Assembly: GCA_016713725.1 (NCBI GenBank)
Contig: JADJOO010000020.1
Location: forward strand, 1 to 64,000
Origin: Pseudomonadota bacterium
GTDB lineage: Bacteria; Pseudomonadota; Gammaproteobacteria; Steroidobacterales; Steroidobacteraceae
Length of the DNA stretch: 64,000 nucleotides
Direction of reading: 5' to 3'
Shown: in pieces, positions 43,801 through 54,621 of the stretch
How positions within the stretch are numbered: position 1 is the first letter of the stretch
Layout: the number at the start of each line of letters is the position of its first letter
The notes under the pieces: model-generated
What the model was told of the DNA's origin: nothing
The model's database searches: none
What the model saw: the letters and a program-made list of their open reading frames with translations, nothing else
Translations under genes and position numbers: made by a program

Positions 43801-44861
43801 ACCGGCGCGTCGTGGATCTTGCCGCGGTTGTGGCCGATCCGCGTCACCTCGAGCCAGTTGCCCTCGGGGTCGACCATGCGCCACCACGCGAGGTTGTCGA
43901 GCGCGGTGCCCCACAGCACGGCCTTCTTGCCGCCGGCATTCATCGCGATGTTGCCGCCGACGACAGACGCATCGGCGGAGGTGGGGTCGACGGCGAACAC
44001 GAAGCCCGCATGGTGCGCCGCTTCCTCGACGCGACGCGTCACGACGCCTGCTTCGGTGAAGACAGTCGGCACGTGGCCCTCGACTCCCGGCAGCAACTGC
44101 GGTTCGATGTTACCGATGCGCTCGAGTTTTTCCGTGTTGATGACGGCCGCGAACGGCGTTAGCGGAACGGCGCTGCCGGTGTAGCCAGTGCCGCCACCGC
44201 GCGGAATGACGGTCAGGCCGGACTCGATGCAGGCCCGCACGAGTCCCGGGATCTCGTCCTCGGTGTCGGGTGCAAGCACGACGAACGGTGTCTCGACCCG
44301 CCAGTCGGTCGCATCTGTCGCGTGTGCAACGCGGGCATAGGCGTCGAAGCAGACGTTGTCTGCACGGGTGTGCGAAGCGAACGCCTTGCGCGCCCGGCGC
44401 CGCAGTGTGTCGGTCCTGGCGAACGAACCCGCGAAATCGAGGACGGCGGCGCGCGCAAATTCGAGCAGCCTGCCGACCTTGTCGTCGCGCACCGCGTCGC
44501 TGGTGTCGCGGCGCTTTTCGATATCGGCGAGCCGGTGATGCAGCGCCTCGACCAGCAGTTCACGCCGCCGCGGGTTGTCGAGCAGGTCCTGTTCCAGGTA
44601 CGGGTTGCGCCTGACAACCCAGATGTCGCCGAGCACTTCGTACAACATGCGTGCCGAGCGTCCGGTGCGACGCTCGGCGCGGAGATCGTCGAGCAGTGCC
44701 CAGCCCGTGGCGCCGAGCAGGCGGATCACGATCTCGCGGTCCGAGAAGGACGTGTAGTTGTACGGAATTTCGCGCAGCCGCGGCGGCGGATCGAGGTCTG
44801 CTGCGTGCGGTGCGGTCGCGGAGTCGGTCTGGAAGTGAGGGTCGGTGGTGGGTGAGTTCAC
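40881..44861 (-). CDS. Giant FAD-linked oxidase/Fe-S oxidoreductase with DUF3683 domain
   Basis: 1326 residues in one chain. An N-terminal DUF3683 region (YNYTSFSDREIVIRLLGATG) comes first. A GlcD/PCMH-type FAD domain follows (VIPRGGGTGYTGSAVPL at about 245, SADASVVGGNIAMNAGG) with its C-terminal cap (GEHGIGITKFEYL). Then come two 4Fe-4S motifs (CLRCGKCKPVC and CTVCHKCETPCPVD) and two CCG cysteine domains (YFPGCGSERL, LCCGYP, SCGTCHDQL, DRCCGEAGTF). It joins lactate/2-hydroxyacid dehydrogenase and heterodisulfide-reductase-like parts, as in the YdiJ type, so it probably oxidises a 2-hydroxy acid and passes electrons on to quinone. Its GTG start overlaps the stop of the glucan synthase gene (GTGA), implying co-translation. 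Confidence 0.9.
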   Translation of the reverse strand: MNSPTTDPHFQTDSATAPHAADLDPPPRLREIPYNYTSFSDREIVIRLLGATGWALLDDLRAERRTGRSARMLYEVLGDIWVVRRNPYLEQDLLDNPRRRELLVEALHHRLADIEKRRDTSDAVRDDKVGRLLEFARAAVLDFAGSFARTDTLRRRARKAFASHTRADNVCFDAYARVAHATDATDWRVETPFVVLAPDTEDEIPGLVRACIESGLTVIPRGGGTGYTGSAVPLTPFAAVINTEKLERIGNIEPQLLPGVEGHVPTVFTEAGVVTRRVEEAAHHAGFVFAVDPTSADASVVGGNIAMNAGGKKAVLWGTALDNLAWWRMVDPEGNWLEVTRIGHNRGKIHDAPVATFALTWKDGRHSPGVAKVLRTERLEIPGSTFRKAGLGKDVTDKFLGGLPGIQKEGCDGIITSARWVVHRMPAHIRTVCLEFFGQARDAIPAIVEIRDELARQGRVGGVQLAGLEHLDERYLKAVGYTTKSKRGALPKMVLIGDIVGDDEAAVSRCASDVVRIANARHGEGFIAAGTEARKAFWRDRAKTAAIARHTNAFKINEDVVIPLERLGEYTDAIERINIEFSLANKLRLLDALEAYLLGEPKLGKTGDADIDRMPRDEVLGARLGQAVDAITQVRERWSWYSKSMGRPLADALVDLRRLGLEEIAAAATRRSAGEPGLTVFDLLQDRTIRVSWKHELRSQFTRIFAGGPFVPLLAELGDIHRNVLHGRVFVALHMHAGDGNVHTNIPVNSDDYEMLQAANRAVGRIMRVARELGGVISGEHGIGITKFEYLTDDETLGFRDYKRRVDPEGRFNAGKLLPGADLRNAYTPSFNLLGHESLIMQQSDIAGISDAIKDCLRCGKCKPVCSTHVPGANLLYSPRNKILATSMLIEAFLYEEQTRRGISIQHWDEFGDVADHCTVCHKCETPCPVDIDFGDVSMAMRDVLRRLGNQGANPAKSAAMFFLNTNDPGTIRLTRKLMIDWGYKAQRLGHRTLGKLGAAQTKRPPATTGGRAPVREQVIHFINKKMPGGLPKKTARALLDVEDRNYVPIIRDPVGTTSDSEAVFYFPGCGSERLFSQVGLATQAMLWHAGVQTVLPPGYLCCGYPQRGAGQFDQAEKIITDNRVLFHRVANTLNYLDIKTVVVSCGTCHDQLQGYEFDQIFPGSRILDIHEFLLEKGIRLENATGVRYMYHEPCHSPMKTHDSLKVVNTLLAAGTTGRIEKNDRCCGEAGTFAVARPDIATQVRFRKQREMELGAGKLRGDGFSGEVKVLTSCPSCLQGLSRYDDDAGTGADYIVVEMARHLLGPAWLESYVQRANAGGIERVLV

Positions 44862-47602
44862 TTAGCTGAGTCGAACTTGGCAGTGGCCGGAACGGCACCG
44901 CCAATGTTACGCGGCCGCGTCTCGACGGGTAGCGTGGATGTTCCGGTTGCGACGGGTTCCAGCTCGGGCGCAAGAGCCGCGGCGGTTTCGTCGAATACGG
45001 GATCGCACGCTTCGCCGATCCAGTCGCCACGCAGCTGCAGGCTGCTGACCAACGAAACCATGACGGCGGCCGCGTAAGGAATGGATTGCACCAGCAGCAC
45101 TGTGACCCAGACCGTCAGGTCGGGGCTGCCGACGAGTCCCGGCAGGTCGCCGTCCATCTGCGGAATGCTGCTCACGGCGAACGCGGCCATCCACAATCCG
45201 CACATCAAGACCGCTTCCTCGCGCGCTGCCGCGAGCGATTGCAGCCATGCGTGGCGCGTCGTCCGCTTCGGGGTCCGGAAGAACGGGCGGTCCTTGTTGA
45301 CGAAGCCACTCAACATCGCAGAACCGACCGTGTGCGACAGACCGAGCCCGGCGATGGCCGCGGCGATGGTCTGGGTGAACGTCGCGCCCACCCGTGCTCG
45401 GTAGAGGTGCAGCAGCTTGACGAGCTTGAACAGGAACAGCGACAGCGGCAGCACCGAGAACAGCAACAGCGGCGGCTCGATGTGGCGCGGGAACAGCACC
45501 ATCACCAGGGACCAGACGAGGGCGGCCAGGTTGACCAGCAGGTTGAAGCCGTCCGCAAGCCAGGGCAGCCAGCCTGCCACGAAGTGGTACCGCTGGCCCG
45601 AGGTCAGGCCCGTGTCGCGCCCGTGGATCAGCGCATCGAAGTGACGGCGCAGGATCTGCATGGCACCGAAAGCCCAGCGCGAACGCTGCTTCTTGAAATC
45701 GAGGAACGTGTCCGGCATCAGCCCGCGACCGTAGCTGCGGGCGATGTACGTCGTCGCGTAACCCTCGTCCAGGATGCGCAGGCCGAGTTCGGCGTCCTCC
45801 GTGATGCACCACTCCGACCAGCCGATGCGCTCCAGCAGGTCGCGGCGCACCATCGTCATCGTGCCGTGCTGGATGATGGCGTTGCGCTGATTGCGCGTGA
45901 CCATGCCGATGTGGAAAAAGCCGCGGTACTCCGCGTGGCACATCGCCTTGAATGCGCTCTCGGCAGCGTCGCGGTAATCCTGCGGTGCCTGGACCACGCC
46001 CGTGCGCGGATTGGCGAAAGCGGGCGCGAGGTCACGCAGCCACTCGGGCCGCACCACGTAGTCGGCATCGATCACGGCGACCACGGTCGCATCCGGCGCG
46101 GTGTGGCGCAGTGCGAAATTGAGCGCGCCTGCCTTGAAGCCGTCGAGCGGCGCCACGTGGAAGAAGCGGAACCTTGCCCCGAGCTTCGCGCAGTGTGCCT
46201 CGACGGGTCGCCACACGGACTCGTCCCGCGTGTTGTTGTCGATGACCAGGACCTCGAAATCCGGGTAATCGAGGGCAGCGAGGGAGTCCAGGGTCTCGAT
46301 CAGCATGTCCGGCGGCTCGTTGTAGGCCGGCACGTGGATGGAGACTCGTGGCAATTCGGCGTTCGAGACCCTGGCCGGTCGCAGCAGACGATCATGCGTC
46401 GTTACCCAGCGCGCTTCGGCCCACTCGTGCGCCTCGGCGAACAGCACGGCGACGACTCCCAGCATGCCGACCATCAGCACGGCGCCGACCAGCACGCTGC
46501 TTACCGTCAGGTACTGCTGCGAGAAGTCGTAGATCGTCCACACGAGCAGCGTCGCCGTGGAGTACACGATGACAGCGAGGAAGCTGCGGCCCCGGTTGCG
46601 TAGTGTGTGGCTGTGGAAATAGAACAGCCACAGCATGAACGCCGCCGCAAGAACCGACGCAGCAGCGAGCACATGCCAGTGCGGCACTCGCACGATCGGC
46701 GCGCGGAATTCGAACTTCTGCTGGCGGTCCGCGTCGTATACGCCCCAGTACGCGCCCACCTTGCCTTCGGCCGCCGTTTTCCACGGCTGATCGAACGCTT
46801 CCATCACGAAGTACTCGAGCCGCTTTTGTTCGGCGTAGGCAAGAAAACGACGCAGGAACAGCGCTTCGTTCGCGGTGGTCGCGACGGCGGACTCGCGCGT
46901 GCGGCCTTCGCTCGGCCAGCCTACTTCACCGATCACGATCGGCTTGCCGGGAAACGCGTTGCGGACTTCGCCGAGCTTTGCGACGACGTACCCGACGGCA
47001 GCTTCGACTTCGACGCCTTCCCAGTACGGCAGCATGTGTACCGTGATGAAGTCGACGTGCGCCACGAGCTCCGGATGCTTGATCCAGACGTGCCAGGGCT
47101 CGGCGGTGCTCACCGGCTGCTTCGTGGCGGCGCGCACGCGGTCGAGGTGCGCGATGAGATCCTCGATCGGCAAGTCGCCACGCAGGACAACTTCGTTGCC
47201 GATGAGGATGCGCGTGACGTTGCGATTGGTATTGGCGAGCCGGATCGCCGCTTCCACTTCGCGGGCGTTCCGCTCCCGGTCCGAGTCGATCCAGCTGCCG
47301 AGCATCACGTTCAGCCCGTGCCTGCGCGCAAGCGCCGGTATCTGCCCGAGGGTGCCGATCGAGCTATAGGTGCGGACGGCGCGGGTCGTACCGGCAAGCA
47401 GCTTCAGGTCCGCGTCGATCTGTGCGGCGGTCGGGTCCTCGCCTGCGATCGCGTCCTGGTCCTTCTGATACGGCTGGAATGCGAACCCATGGATGACGCG
47501 CGGCAGCGCCGGTTCGGATGTCGGCCGATTGGCATAGCCCCACGCGCCCACCGTCAACATGGCGAACAGGACGACGATCAGGAAACCCGACAGCTTTTTC
47601 AT
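44858..47602 (-). CDS. GH17-GT2 fusion, membrane beta-glucan synthase (NdvB-like)
   Basis: 914 residues. A short N-terminal helix leads into a periplasmic glycosyl hydrolase family 17 domain (about 30-300) with the acid/base Glu in RILIGNEVV and the nucleophile in PIVIGEVGWPSEG. Membrane helices follow, then a cytosolic GT2 domain: VSIHVPAYNEPPDMLIETLD, the DxD in AVIDADYVV, the TED in WCITEDAELGL, and QxxRW in KKQRSRWAFGAMQ. More membrane helices form the C-terminus. This is the architecture of the NdvB-type cyclic or linear beta-1,3-glucan synthases of Pseudomonas and Bradyrhizobium, where the GH17 part transfers or cyclises the glucan. Intact. Confidence 0.88.
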   Translation of the reverse strand: MKKLSGFLIVVLFAMLTVGAWGYANRPTSEPALPRVIHGFAFQPYQKDQDAIAGEDPTAAQIDADLKLLAGTTRAVRTYSSIGTLGQIPALARRHGLNVMLGSWIDSDRERNAREVEAAIRLANTNRNVTRILIGNEVVLRGDLPIEDLIAHLDRVRAATKQPVSTAEPWHVWIKHPELVAHVDFITVHMLPYWEGVEVEAAVGYVVAKLGEVRNAFPGKPIVIGEVGWPSEGRTRESAVATTANEALFLRRFLAYAEQKRLEYFVMEAFDQPWKTAAEGKVGAYWGVYDADRQQKFEFRAPIVRVPHWHVLAAASVLAAAFMLWLFYFHSHTLRNRGRSFLAVIVYSTATLLVWTIYDFSQQYLTVSSVLVGAVLMVGMLGVVAVLFAEAHEWAEARWVTTHDRLLRPARVSNAELPRVSIHVPAYNEPPDMLIETLDSLAALDYPDFEVLVIDNNTRDESVWRPVEAHCAKLGARFRFFHVAPLDGFKAGALNFALRHTAPDATVVAVIDADYVVRPEWLRDLAPAFANPRTGVVQAPQDYRDAAESAFKAMCHAEYRGFFHIGMVTRNQRNAIIQHGTMTMVRRDLLERIGWSEWCITEDAELGLRILDEGYATTYIARSYGRGLMPDTFLDFKKQRSRWAFGAMQILRRHFDALIHGRDTGLTSGQRYHFVAGWLPWLADGFNLLVNLAALVWSLVMVLFPRHIEPPLLLFSVLPLSLFLFKLVKLLHLYRARVGATFTQTIAAAIAGLGLSHTVGSAMLSGFVNKDRPFFRTPKRTTRHAWLQSLAAAREEAVLMCGLWMAAFAVSSIPQMDGDLPGLVGSPDLTVWVTVLLVQSIPYAAAVMVSLVSSLQLRGDWIGEACDPVFDETAAALAPELEPVATGTSTLPVETRPRNIGGAVPATAKFDSAK

Positions 47603-47773
47603 GCACCACCCGCGCGACGAGCCGCGATTCTAGGTGCCGTGCAATATGGCGTGCGGGCCGCCGGGTGTCGGGTATTGGCGACAATCGGACGATTGCGCCC
47701 GTTGCCGCACCACCATGACGCATTTCTTCCCGGAATCAATACGTTGAGCCGCGGTCGGGACGCGGGCTGTACG

Positions 47774-48304
47774 TCAGACGAGGTTCAGTTGCAGTGTGTC
47801 GGCACGACGGCACGACGGCGCGCTGGTCGCGTTCTCGGTGTCCATCCAACGCATCCGATAGGCGCCGTCGGCGGCCAACGAATTGCTGAAGTTGTAACCC
47901 ATGCCGATGCCGACCTCGTAGGCGAGACCGTCGACCGTCCGCGTGTCCTGCCAGGACGTGCAGATGTAGCCCCACCACGGGTGCCACCAGCAACCGACCT
48001 CGGGTGGCGCGGAGGCGATGTTGGTGTCGACCCAGGCCCAGCCCACGCCACCAACGACGTAGGGTGTCAACGGGCCAGTGAGGAAGGTATAGGCAGCATC
48101 GAACATCACCGACATCGTGTCGAGGCTGCCTTCGATCGCATGAGACTCGCCTGGGGAGTCGCCCACAACGTCGGCGAATTGGAGGTGATTGCGCCGACGT
48201 TGACCCGGTTGCGTCACCGGGTGGACAAGACTGGCTGAAGGCCAGCTTGCCTGTTCGGTCAAGGGGTTAAGACTGAGCGGGCGCCTCAGTTCCAGAACTT
48301 CCAC
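47774..48304 (-). pseudogene. Truncated outer-membrane beta-barrel protein
   Basis: Only the last 110 or so residues look like a family: barrel strands SVMFDAAYTFLTGPLTPYVV, then GLAYEVGIGMGYNFSNSL and AYRMRWMDTEN, with two short Trp/Cys-rich loops (EVGCWWHPWWGYICTSW). No signal peptide or first strands precede it. Instead the open frame runs into the 3' end of bamD, whose stop it overlaps. This looks like a 5'-truncated relic of an OmpA-like or acyloxyacyl-hydrolase-like barrel. It is possible that a shift hides a start, but there is no room for a complete N-terminus before bamD. Confidence 0.55.
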
Positions 48305-49119
48305 CAGTGATCGTCCTTGGGCTGATCCTGGTCGAGCTGGATGGCGACATCCGGTGACACGTTAGCCTTGCGGACGTTGTCGGCGACCTGCGCCAGGTCA
48401 TCGAGCTCCAGCCTGCGGTACGCAGCCGCAAGGATCTTGAGTGCGTCGTCCACGGCCGGCGCACCGTCGTAGCCTGTGATGACGCCCTTGGCGCGATTGG
48501 CCGCACCCACGTAGGCGCCACGCTTCAGGTAGAAGCGCGCCACCGCGATCTCGTAATCAGCCAGCCGGTTGCGCAGGAAAATCATGCGCTGGCGGGCATC
48601 GGCCGAGTACGGGCTCTTCGGGTACTGCTGCACCAGCACCTGGAAGGACTGGAACGATTTGCTTGCTTCGTGCGGCGGGCGCTTGGCGATGTCGGCCTTG
48701 AACTTGCGTTCGAGCCAGTTGGCCCCCGACTCGAAATACACCAGGCCGCGGACGTAATAGGCGTAGTCGACTCGCGGATGTGTCGGGTTTTCGCGGATGA
48801 ACTGGTCCGCCTGGTCGATCGCCGCGTCGGCTGACCGGTTCTTGTAGTACGCGTAGATCAGGTCCAGCTGGCCCTGCTTGGCCTGCTCGCTGAACGGGTA
48901 GCGGGCCTCGAGCATTTCGTAGCGCTGGATTGCGCTCGGGTAATTGTTGCTCTTGATGTCGTGGATGGCGTCCCGGTAGAGCTGCTCCGGCGAGCCCTCG
49001 ATGACCTTGTCCCCCTTGTCCTTGTCCCAGAACTTGAGGCTGCTGCAGCCGCTGGTGCCCAGCAGCGCCATCGCGAGCAGGGCCGAAGCGAGAAATCGTC
49101 GGGAAAAGGCAGCAGCCAT
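48286..49119 (-). CDS. bamD: Outer-membrane assembly lipoprotein BamD
   Basis: 277 residues from the ATG at 49119 (an open frame further upstream has no similarity). Lipoprotein signal with lipobox LGTSGC, then five TPR-like repeats: EQLYRDAIHDIKSNNYPSAI, RYPFSEQAKQGQLDLIYAYY, NPTHPRVDYAYYVRGLVYF, YPKSPYSADARQRMIFLRN and RFYLKRGAYVGAANRAKGVI. BamD is the essential partner of BamA in folding outer-membrane proteins. It is divergent from rluD, the arrangement conserved in Gammaproteobacteria. Intact. Confidence 0.95.
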   Translation of the reverse strand: MAAAFSRRFLASALLAMALLGTSGCSSLKFWDKDKGDKVIEGSPEQLYRDAIHDIKSNNYPSAIQRYEMLEARYPFSEQAKQGQLDLIYAYYKNRSADAAIDQADQFIRENPTHPRVDYAYYVRGLVYFESGANWLERKFKADIAKRPPHEASKSFQSFQVLVQQYPKSPYSADARQRMIFLRNRLADYEIAVARFYLKRGAYVGAANRAKGVITGYDGAPAVDDALKILAAAYRRLELDDLAQVADNVRKANVSPDVAIQLDQDQPKDDHWWKFWN

Positions 49120-49175
49120 GGAGGATCCTGGGTCGAGCCCTGCGGAAGGGCGTGAAGTATATAGAATTCGACCCC

Positions 49176-50141
49176 ATGCCGACCTCAACCGTTCAACTCA
49201 GCCTGCAGATTCCCGACACCGAAGCGGGCCAACGTCTCGACCAGGCGCTTGCCCGCCTGCTGCCCGACTATTCCCGCAGCCGCCTCAAGACGTGGATCGA
49301 GGCCGGCGAAGTGCTGGTCGATGGGTCCGTTCGCCGCCCAAGGGACAAGGTCAACGGCGGTGAAATGGTCACCGTCGCCGGCACCGTGACCGAAGAATCG
49401 ACAGCGCAGGCTCAGGCCATTCCGCTCGTGATGGCGTACGAGGACAAGCACGTCTTCATCGTCGACAAACCTGCCGGGCTGGTCGTGCATCCAGGCGCCG
49501 GCAACCCCGACCAGACGCTGCAGAACGCGCTGCTGTCGCGCGACCCCGACCTCGGCAATCTGCCTCGCGCCGGCATCGTGCACCGGCTCGACAAGGACAC
49601 GAGCGGGTTACTGATCGTGGCCCGCACGCTCAAGGCGCACACCGCGCTGGTGCGGATGCTCGAGGCGCGCGATATACACCGCGAATACGAAACCATCTGC
49701 CGGGGCGTGATGACGGCGGGCGGCACGATCGACGCGCCGATCGACCGGCACCCGACCGACCGCGTGCGCATGGCGATCCGCGACGGCGGTCGCGATGCCG
49801 TTACGCATTACCGCGTGATCCGGCGTTTCCGTGCGCACACCCACGTCCGTGTGCAACTCGAAACCGGGCGCACTCACCAGATCCGCGTGCACCTTGCACA
49901 CGTCAACTACCCGATCGTCGGTGACCGCGTTTACGGCGGCCGGCTCGCGCTGCCGAAAGGCGCGACCGAAGAGTTACGGACCGCGTTGCGTGAATGCCCG
50001 CGTCAGGCACTGCACGCTGCGAGGCTGCAACTGGAACACCCCGTGACGGGCAAGCCGCTCGAAGCGCAGGCACCGCTGCCCGGGGACATGCTGGGACTCC
50101 TGGCTGTGCTCGCTGCGGACCTCGCCACCGCCAAGGCATGA
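49176..50141 (+). CDS. rluD: 23S rRNA pseudouridine synthase RluD
   Basis: 321 residues from ATG 49176. An N-terminal S4 RNA-binding domain (QRLDQALARLLPDYSRSRL, then GEVLVDGSV) and a catalytic domain with AGIVHRLDKDTSGLLIVAR, the Asp-bearing motif II, then LETGRTHQIRVHLAHVNYP and GDRVYGGR. RluD modifies U1911, U1915 and U1917 in helix 69. Divergent from bamD and overlapping pgeF by the ATGA. Intact. Confidence 0.95.
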   Translation: MPTSTVQLSLQIPDTEAGQRLDQALARLLPDYSRSRLKTWIEAGEVLVDGSVRRPRDKVNGGEMVTVAGTVTEESTAQAQAIPLVMAYEDKHVFIVDKPAGLVVHPGAGNPDQTLQNALLSRDPDLGNLPRAGIVHRLDKDTSGLLIVARTLKAHTALVRMLEARDIHREYETICRGVMTAGGTIDAPIDRHPTDRVRMAIRDGGRDAVTHYRVIRRFRAHTHVRVQLETGRTHQIRVHLAHVNYPIVGDRVYGGRLALPKGATEELRTALRECPRQALHAARLQLEHPVTGKPLEAQAPLPGDMLGLLAVLAADLATAKA

Positions 50142-50950
50142 CGCAAGGCGTGTCCTCGCCGCAGGGGTCGTGGCTGACGCCCGACTGGGACGTCGCGCCG
50201 AACGTGCACGCGCTCTCGACGCTGCGCGGCGGCGGCCTGAGCGCGCAGGCCTACGCGAGTTTCAACCTCGCGCAGCACGTCGGCGACGATCCAGAGCACG
50301 TGCGTGCAAATCGCGCGCTGCTGCGAGCCGCAGTGAGGTTGCCGTCGGAACCGTTCTGGCTCGAGCAGGTGCACGGCATCAACGTCGTCGAGCATCCGGG
50401 GCCCGCCGCCACGCGTGCCGTGCAACCGCTTGCGGATGCGGCCGTGGCCTTCGCGCCAGGACGCGTCTGCGTGGTGATGACGGCCGATTGCCTGCCGGTC
50501 GTGTTCGCGGATCGCGCCGGCACATGCGTCGGGGTGGCGCATGTGGGCTGGCGCGGACTCGTGGGCGGCGTGCTCGAAGCCACCGTGGCGGCGCTGCAAG
50601 CGGAGCCCGATCAGCTCGTCGCCTGGCTCGGACCGGCGATCGGACCGGACGCGTTCGAAGTCGGATCCGAGGTGCGTGCGGCGTTCATCGCACGTGACGC
50701 CGCCAACGACGACGCGTTCTTGCGCAACCAGGCTGGTCGCTACCAGGCCGACTTGTACCGCCTGGCGCGCCGCGCGCTGGCCCGTGTCGGCGTCCATCAC
50801 GTCAGTGGCGGTGGGCGCTGCACGCAGCGCGAGGCCGCGGAATTCTTTTCATTCCGACGCGATGGCGGCCGGACCGGCCGCATGGCGACGCTGGCGTGGC
50901 TTACGCCCCGCACCCCCGCCGATTCCCACGCAAGGCGCGTGTTAACCTGA
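50138..50950 (+). CDS. pgeF: Purine nucleoside phosphorylase/peptidoglycan editing factor PgeF (YfiH)
   Basis: 270 residues of the DUF152/YfiH family. Marks: ASFNLAQHVGDDPEHV, LEQVHGINV, MTADCLPVVFADRAGTCVGV with the metal-site Cys, VGWRGLVGGVLEATV with the His upstream, GPAIGPDAFEVG and EAAEFFSFRRDGG with the SFRRD tail. Members bind zinc or copper; in E. coli YfiH removes wrong L-Ser-containing peptidoglycan precursors, and several act as multicopper-like oxidases or purine nucleoside phosphorylases. The ATG overlaps the rluD stop. Intact. Confidence 0.93.
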   Translation: MTQGVSSPQGSWLTPDWDVAPNVHALSTLRGGGLSAQAYASFNLAQHVGDDPEHVRANRALLRAAVRLPSEPFWLEQVHGINVVEHPGPAATRAVQPLADAAVAFAPGRVCVVMTADCLPVVFADRAGTCVGVAHVGWRGLVGGVLEATVAALQAEPDQLVAWLGPAIGPDAFEVGSEVRAAFIARDAANDDAFLRNQAGRYQADLYRLARRALARVGVHHVSGGGRCTQREAAEFFSFRRDGGRTGRMATLAWLTPRTPADSHARRVLT

Positions 50951-50986
50951 CCGACATCCCCAGACTCGCACGCAGCAGTACGACCC

Positions 50987-51766
50987 TTGAGTAGCCTGGC
51001 CCTGATCGTCGTGTTCACGGCGCTGAGCGGTGTGTTGAGCGCCCTCGCGGCCGGCGTGTTCCTGGCACTCGATGCGCGTTGGCGAACGGCCATGCTGCCT
51101 CACCTCGTCAGCTTCGCGACCGGGACGCTGCTCGGCGCGGCTTTCCTGGGGCTGATTCCGCACGCGCTCGACGTGGCTGGTCCGGGGTCGCCGCATCGGG
51201 TGGGTCTCGCCCTGCTGTTCGGCATCCTGCTGTTCTTCCTGCTGGAAAAATTCGTGCTCTGGCGACATTGCCACGACGATCCCTGCGAAATGCACTCGCC
51301 GGGCCACGACGCGCGCGACCGTGCGTCGGCCAACCTGATTCTCGCAGGCGACACGTTTCACAACCTGCTCGATGGCGTGCTGGTGGCGGCGGCGTTCATG
51401 ACCAACCCGCAACTCGGCATCGTCACGGCGCTTGCCGTGTTCGCCCACGAAATCCCGCAGGAAGTGGGCGACCTCGCGATCCTGCTGCAGGGTGGTTTCA
51501 GCCGCGCCCGGGCGATGACCCTGAACCTGGTCTCGAGCCTCACGTCGGTGGTGGGTGGCGTCATCGCGTACTACGCGCTCAGTACAGCGTTGGATCTCCT
51601 GCCCTATGCGCTGGCCCTGGCGGCCTCGAGTTTCATCTACGTGGCCGTGGCCGATCTCATCCCCGGACTGCACCGCCGCGTGGATCTGCGCGCGAGCCTC
51701 GGCCAGGTGCTGTTCATCGCCATGGGGGTGGGGCTGGTGTACCTGACGCACCAGGGCATGCACTAG
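50987..51766 (+). CDS. ZIP-family metal transporter
   Basis: 259 residues with about eight hydrophobic helices. The metal-path motifs are in helix 4 (ILAGDTFHNLLDGVLVAAAF: His-Asn...Asp-Gly) and helix 5 (VFAHEIPQEVGDLAILL: His-Glu-x3-Glu), as in ZIP carriers for Zn, Fe or Mn; the long loop is His-rich (WRHCHDDPCEMHSPGHD). Starts at TTG 50987. Metal specificity unknown. Sits between pgeF and clpB on the same strand; intact. Confidence 0.9.
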   Translation: MSSLALIVVFTALSGVLSALAAGVFLALDARWRTAMLPHLVSFATGTLLGAAFLGLIPHALDVAGPGSPHRVGLALLFGILLFFLLEKFVLWRHCHDDPCEMHSPGHDARDRASANLILAGDTFHNLLDGVLVAAAFMTNPQLGIVTALAVFAHEIPQEVGDLAILLQGGFSRARAMTLNLVSSLTSVVGGVIAYYALSTALDLLPYALALAASSFIYVAVADLIPGLHRRVDLRASLGQVLFIAMGVGLVYLTHQGMH

Positions 51767-51768
51767 GA

Positions 51769-51919
51769 GGGGATAGGGGTTAGGGGTAGGGGATAGTCGG
51801 AGGGGCGGCCAAGGCCGGTCAGAATTGGCGTAATTGGCTGACAGGTATGGATTTTGATCGCTGCTGTGCGCGGTCCGACGTGCGTTCCGACTATCCCTAA
51901 CCCCCTATCCCCTGACCCC
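51769..51919. repeat. Inverted pair of G-quadruplex-forming tracts upstream of clpB
   Basis: Left tract (51769-51801) has four G4 runs separated by ATA, TTA and TA, continuing to GGGATAGTCGGA. Right tract (51886-51919) is its imperfect inverse: TCCGACTATCCC and four C-runs. The inner 12 bases (GGGATAGTCGGA and its complement) match exactly. The arms can pair, or each strand's G-rich side can fold into a four-tetrad quadruplex. It lies 60 to 210 bases upstream of the clpB start, where promoter elements are expected. No clear sigma-32 site was seen. Confidence 0.65.
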
Positions 51920-51979
51920 TTTTATCTCGCGGCATCGGCCCCACTTCTGGGCGCATACCGTCCCACGGACAGAGCCCCC

Positions 51980-54569
<2,590 letters not shown>

Positions 54570-54621
54570 TCCGCAGCCGTTTCGTCTACCCTAGGCCACG
54601 TTGCACCGCGCCGGACCGACC

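Noticed and set aside
51767..51979. A sigma-32 heat-shock promoter before clpB
   Set aside because: No convincing CTTGAA with CCCCAT spacing was found; the region is dominated by the G/C-tract repeat.
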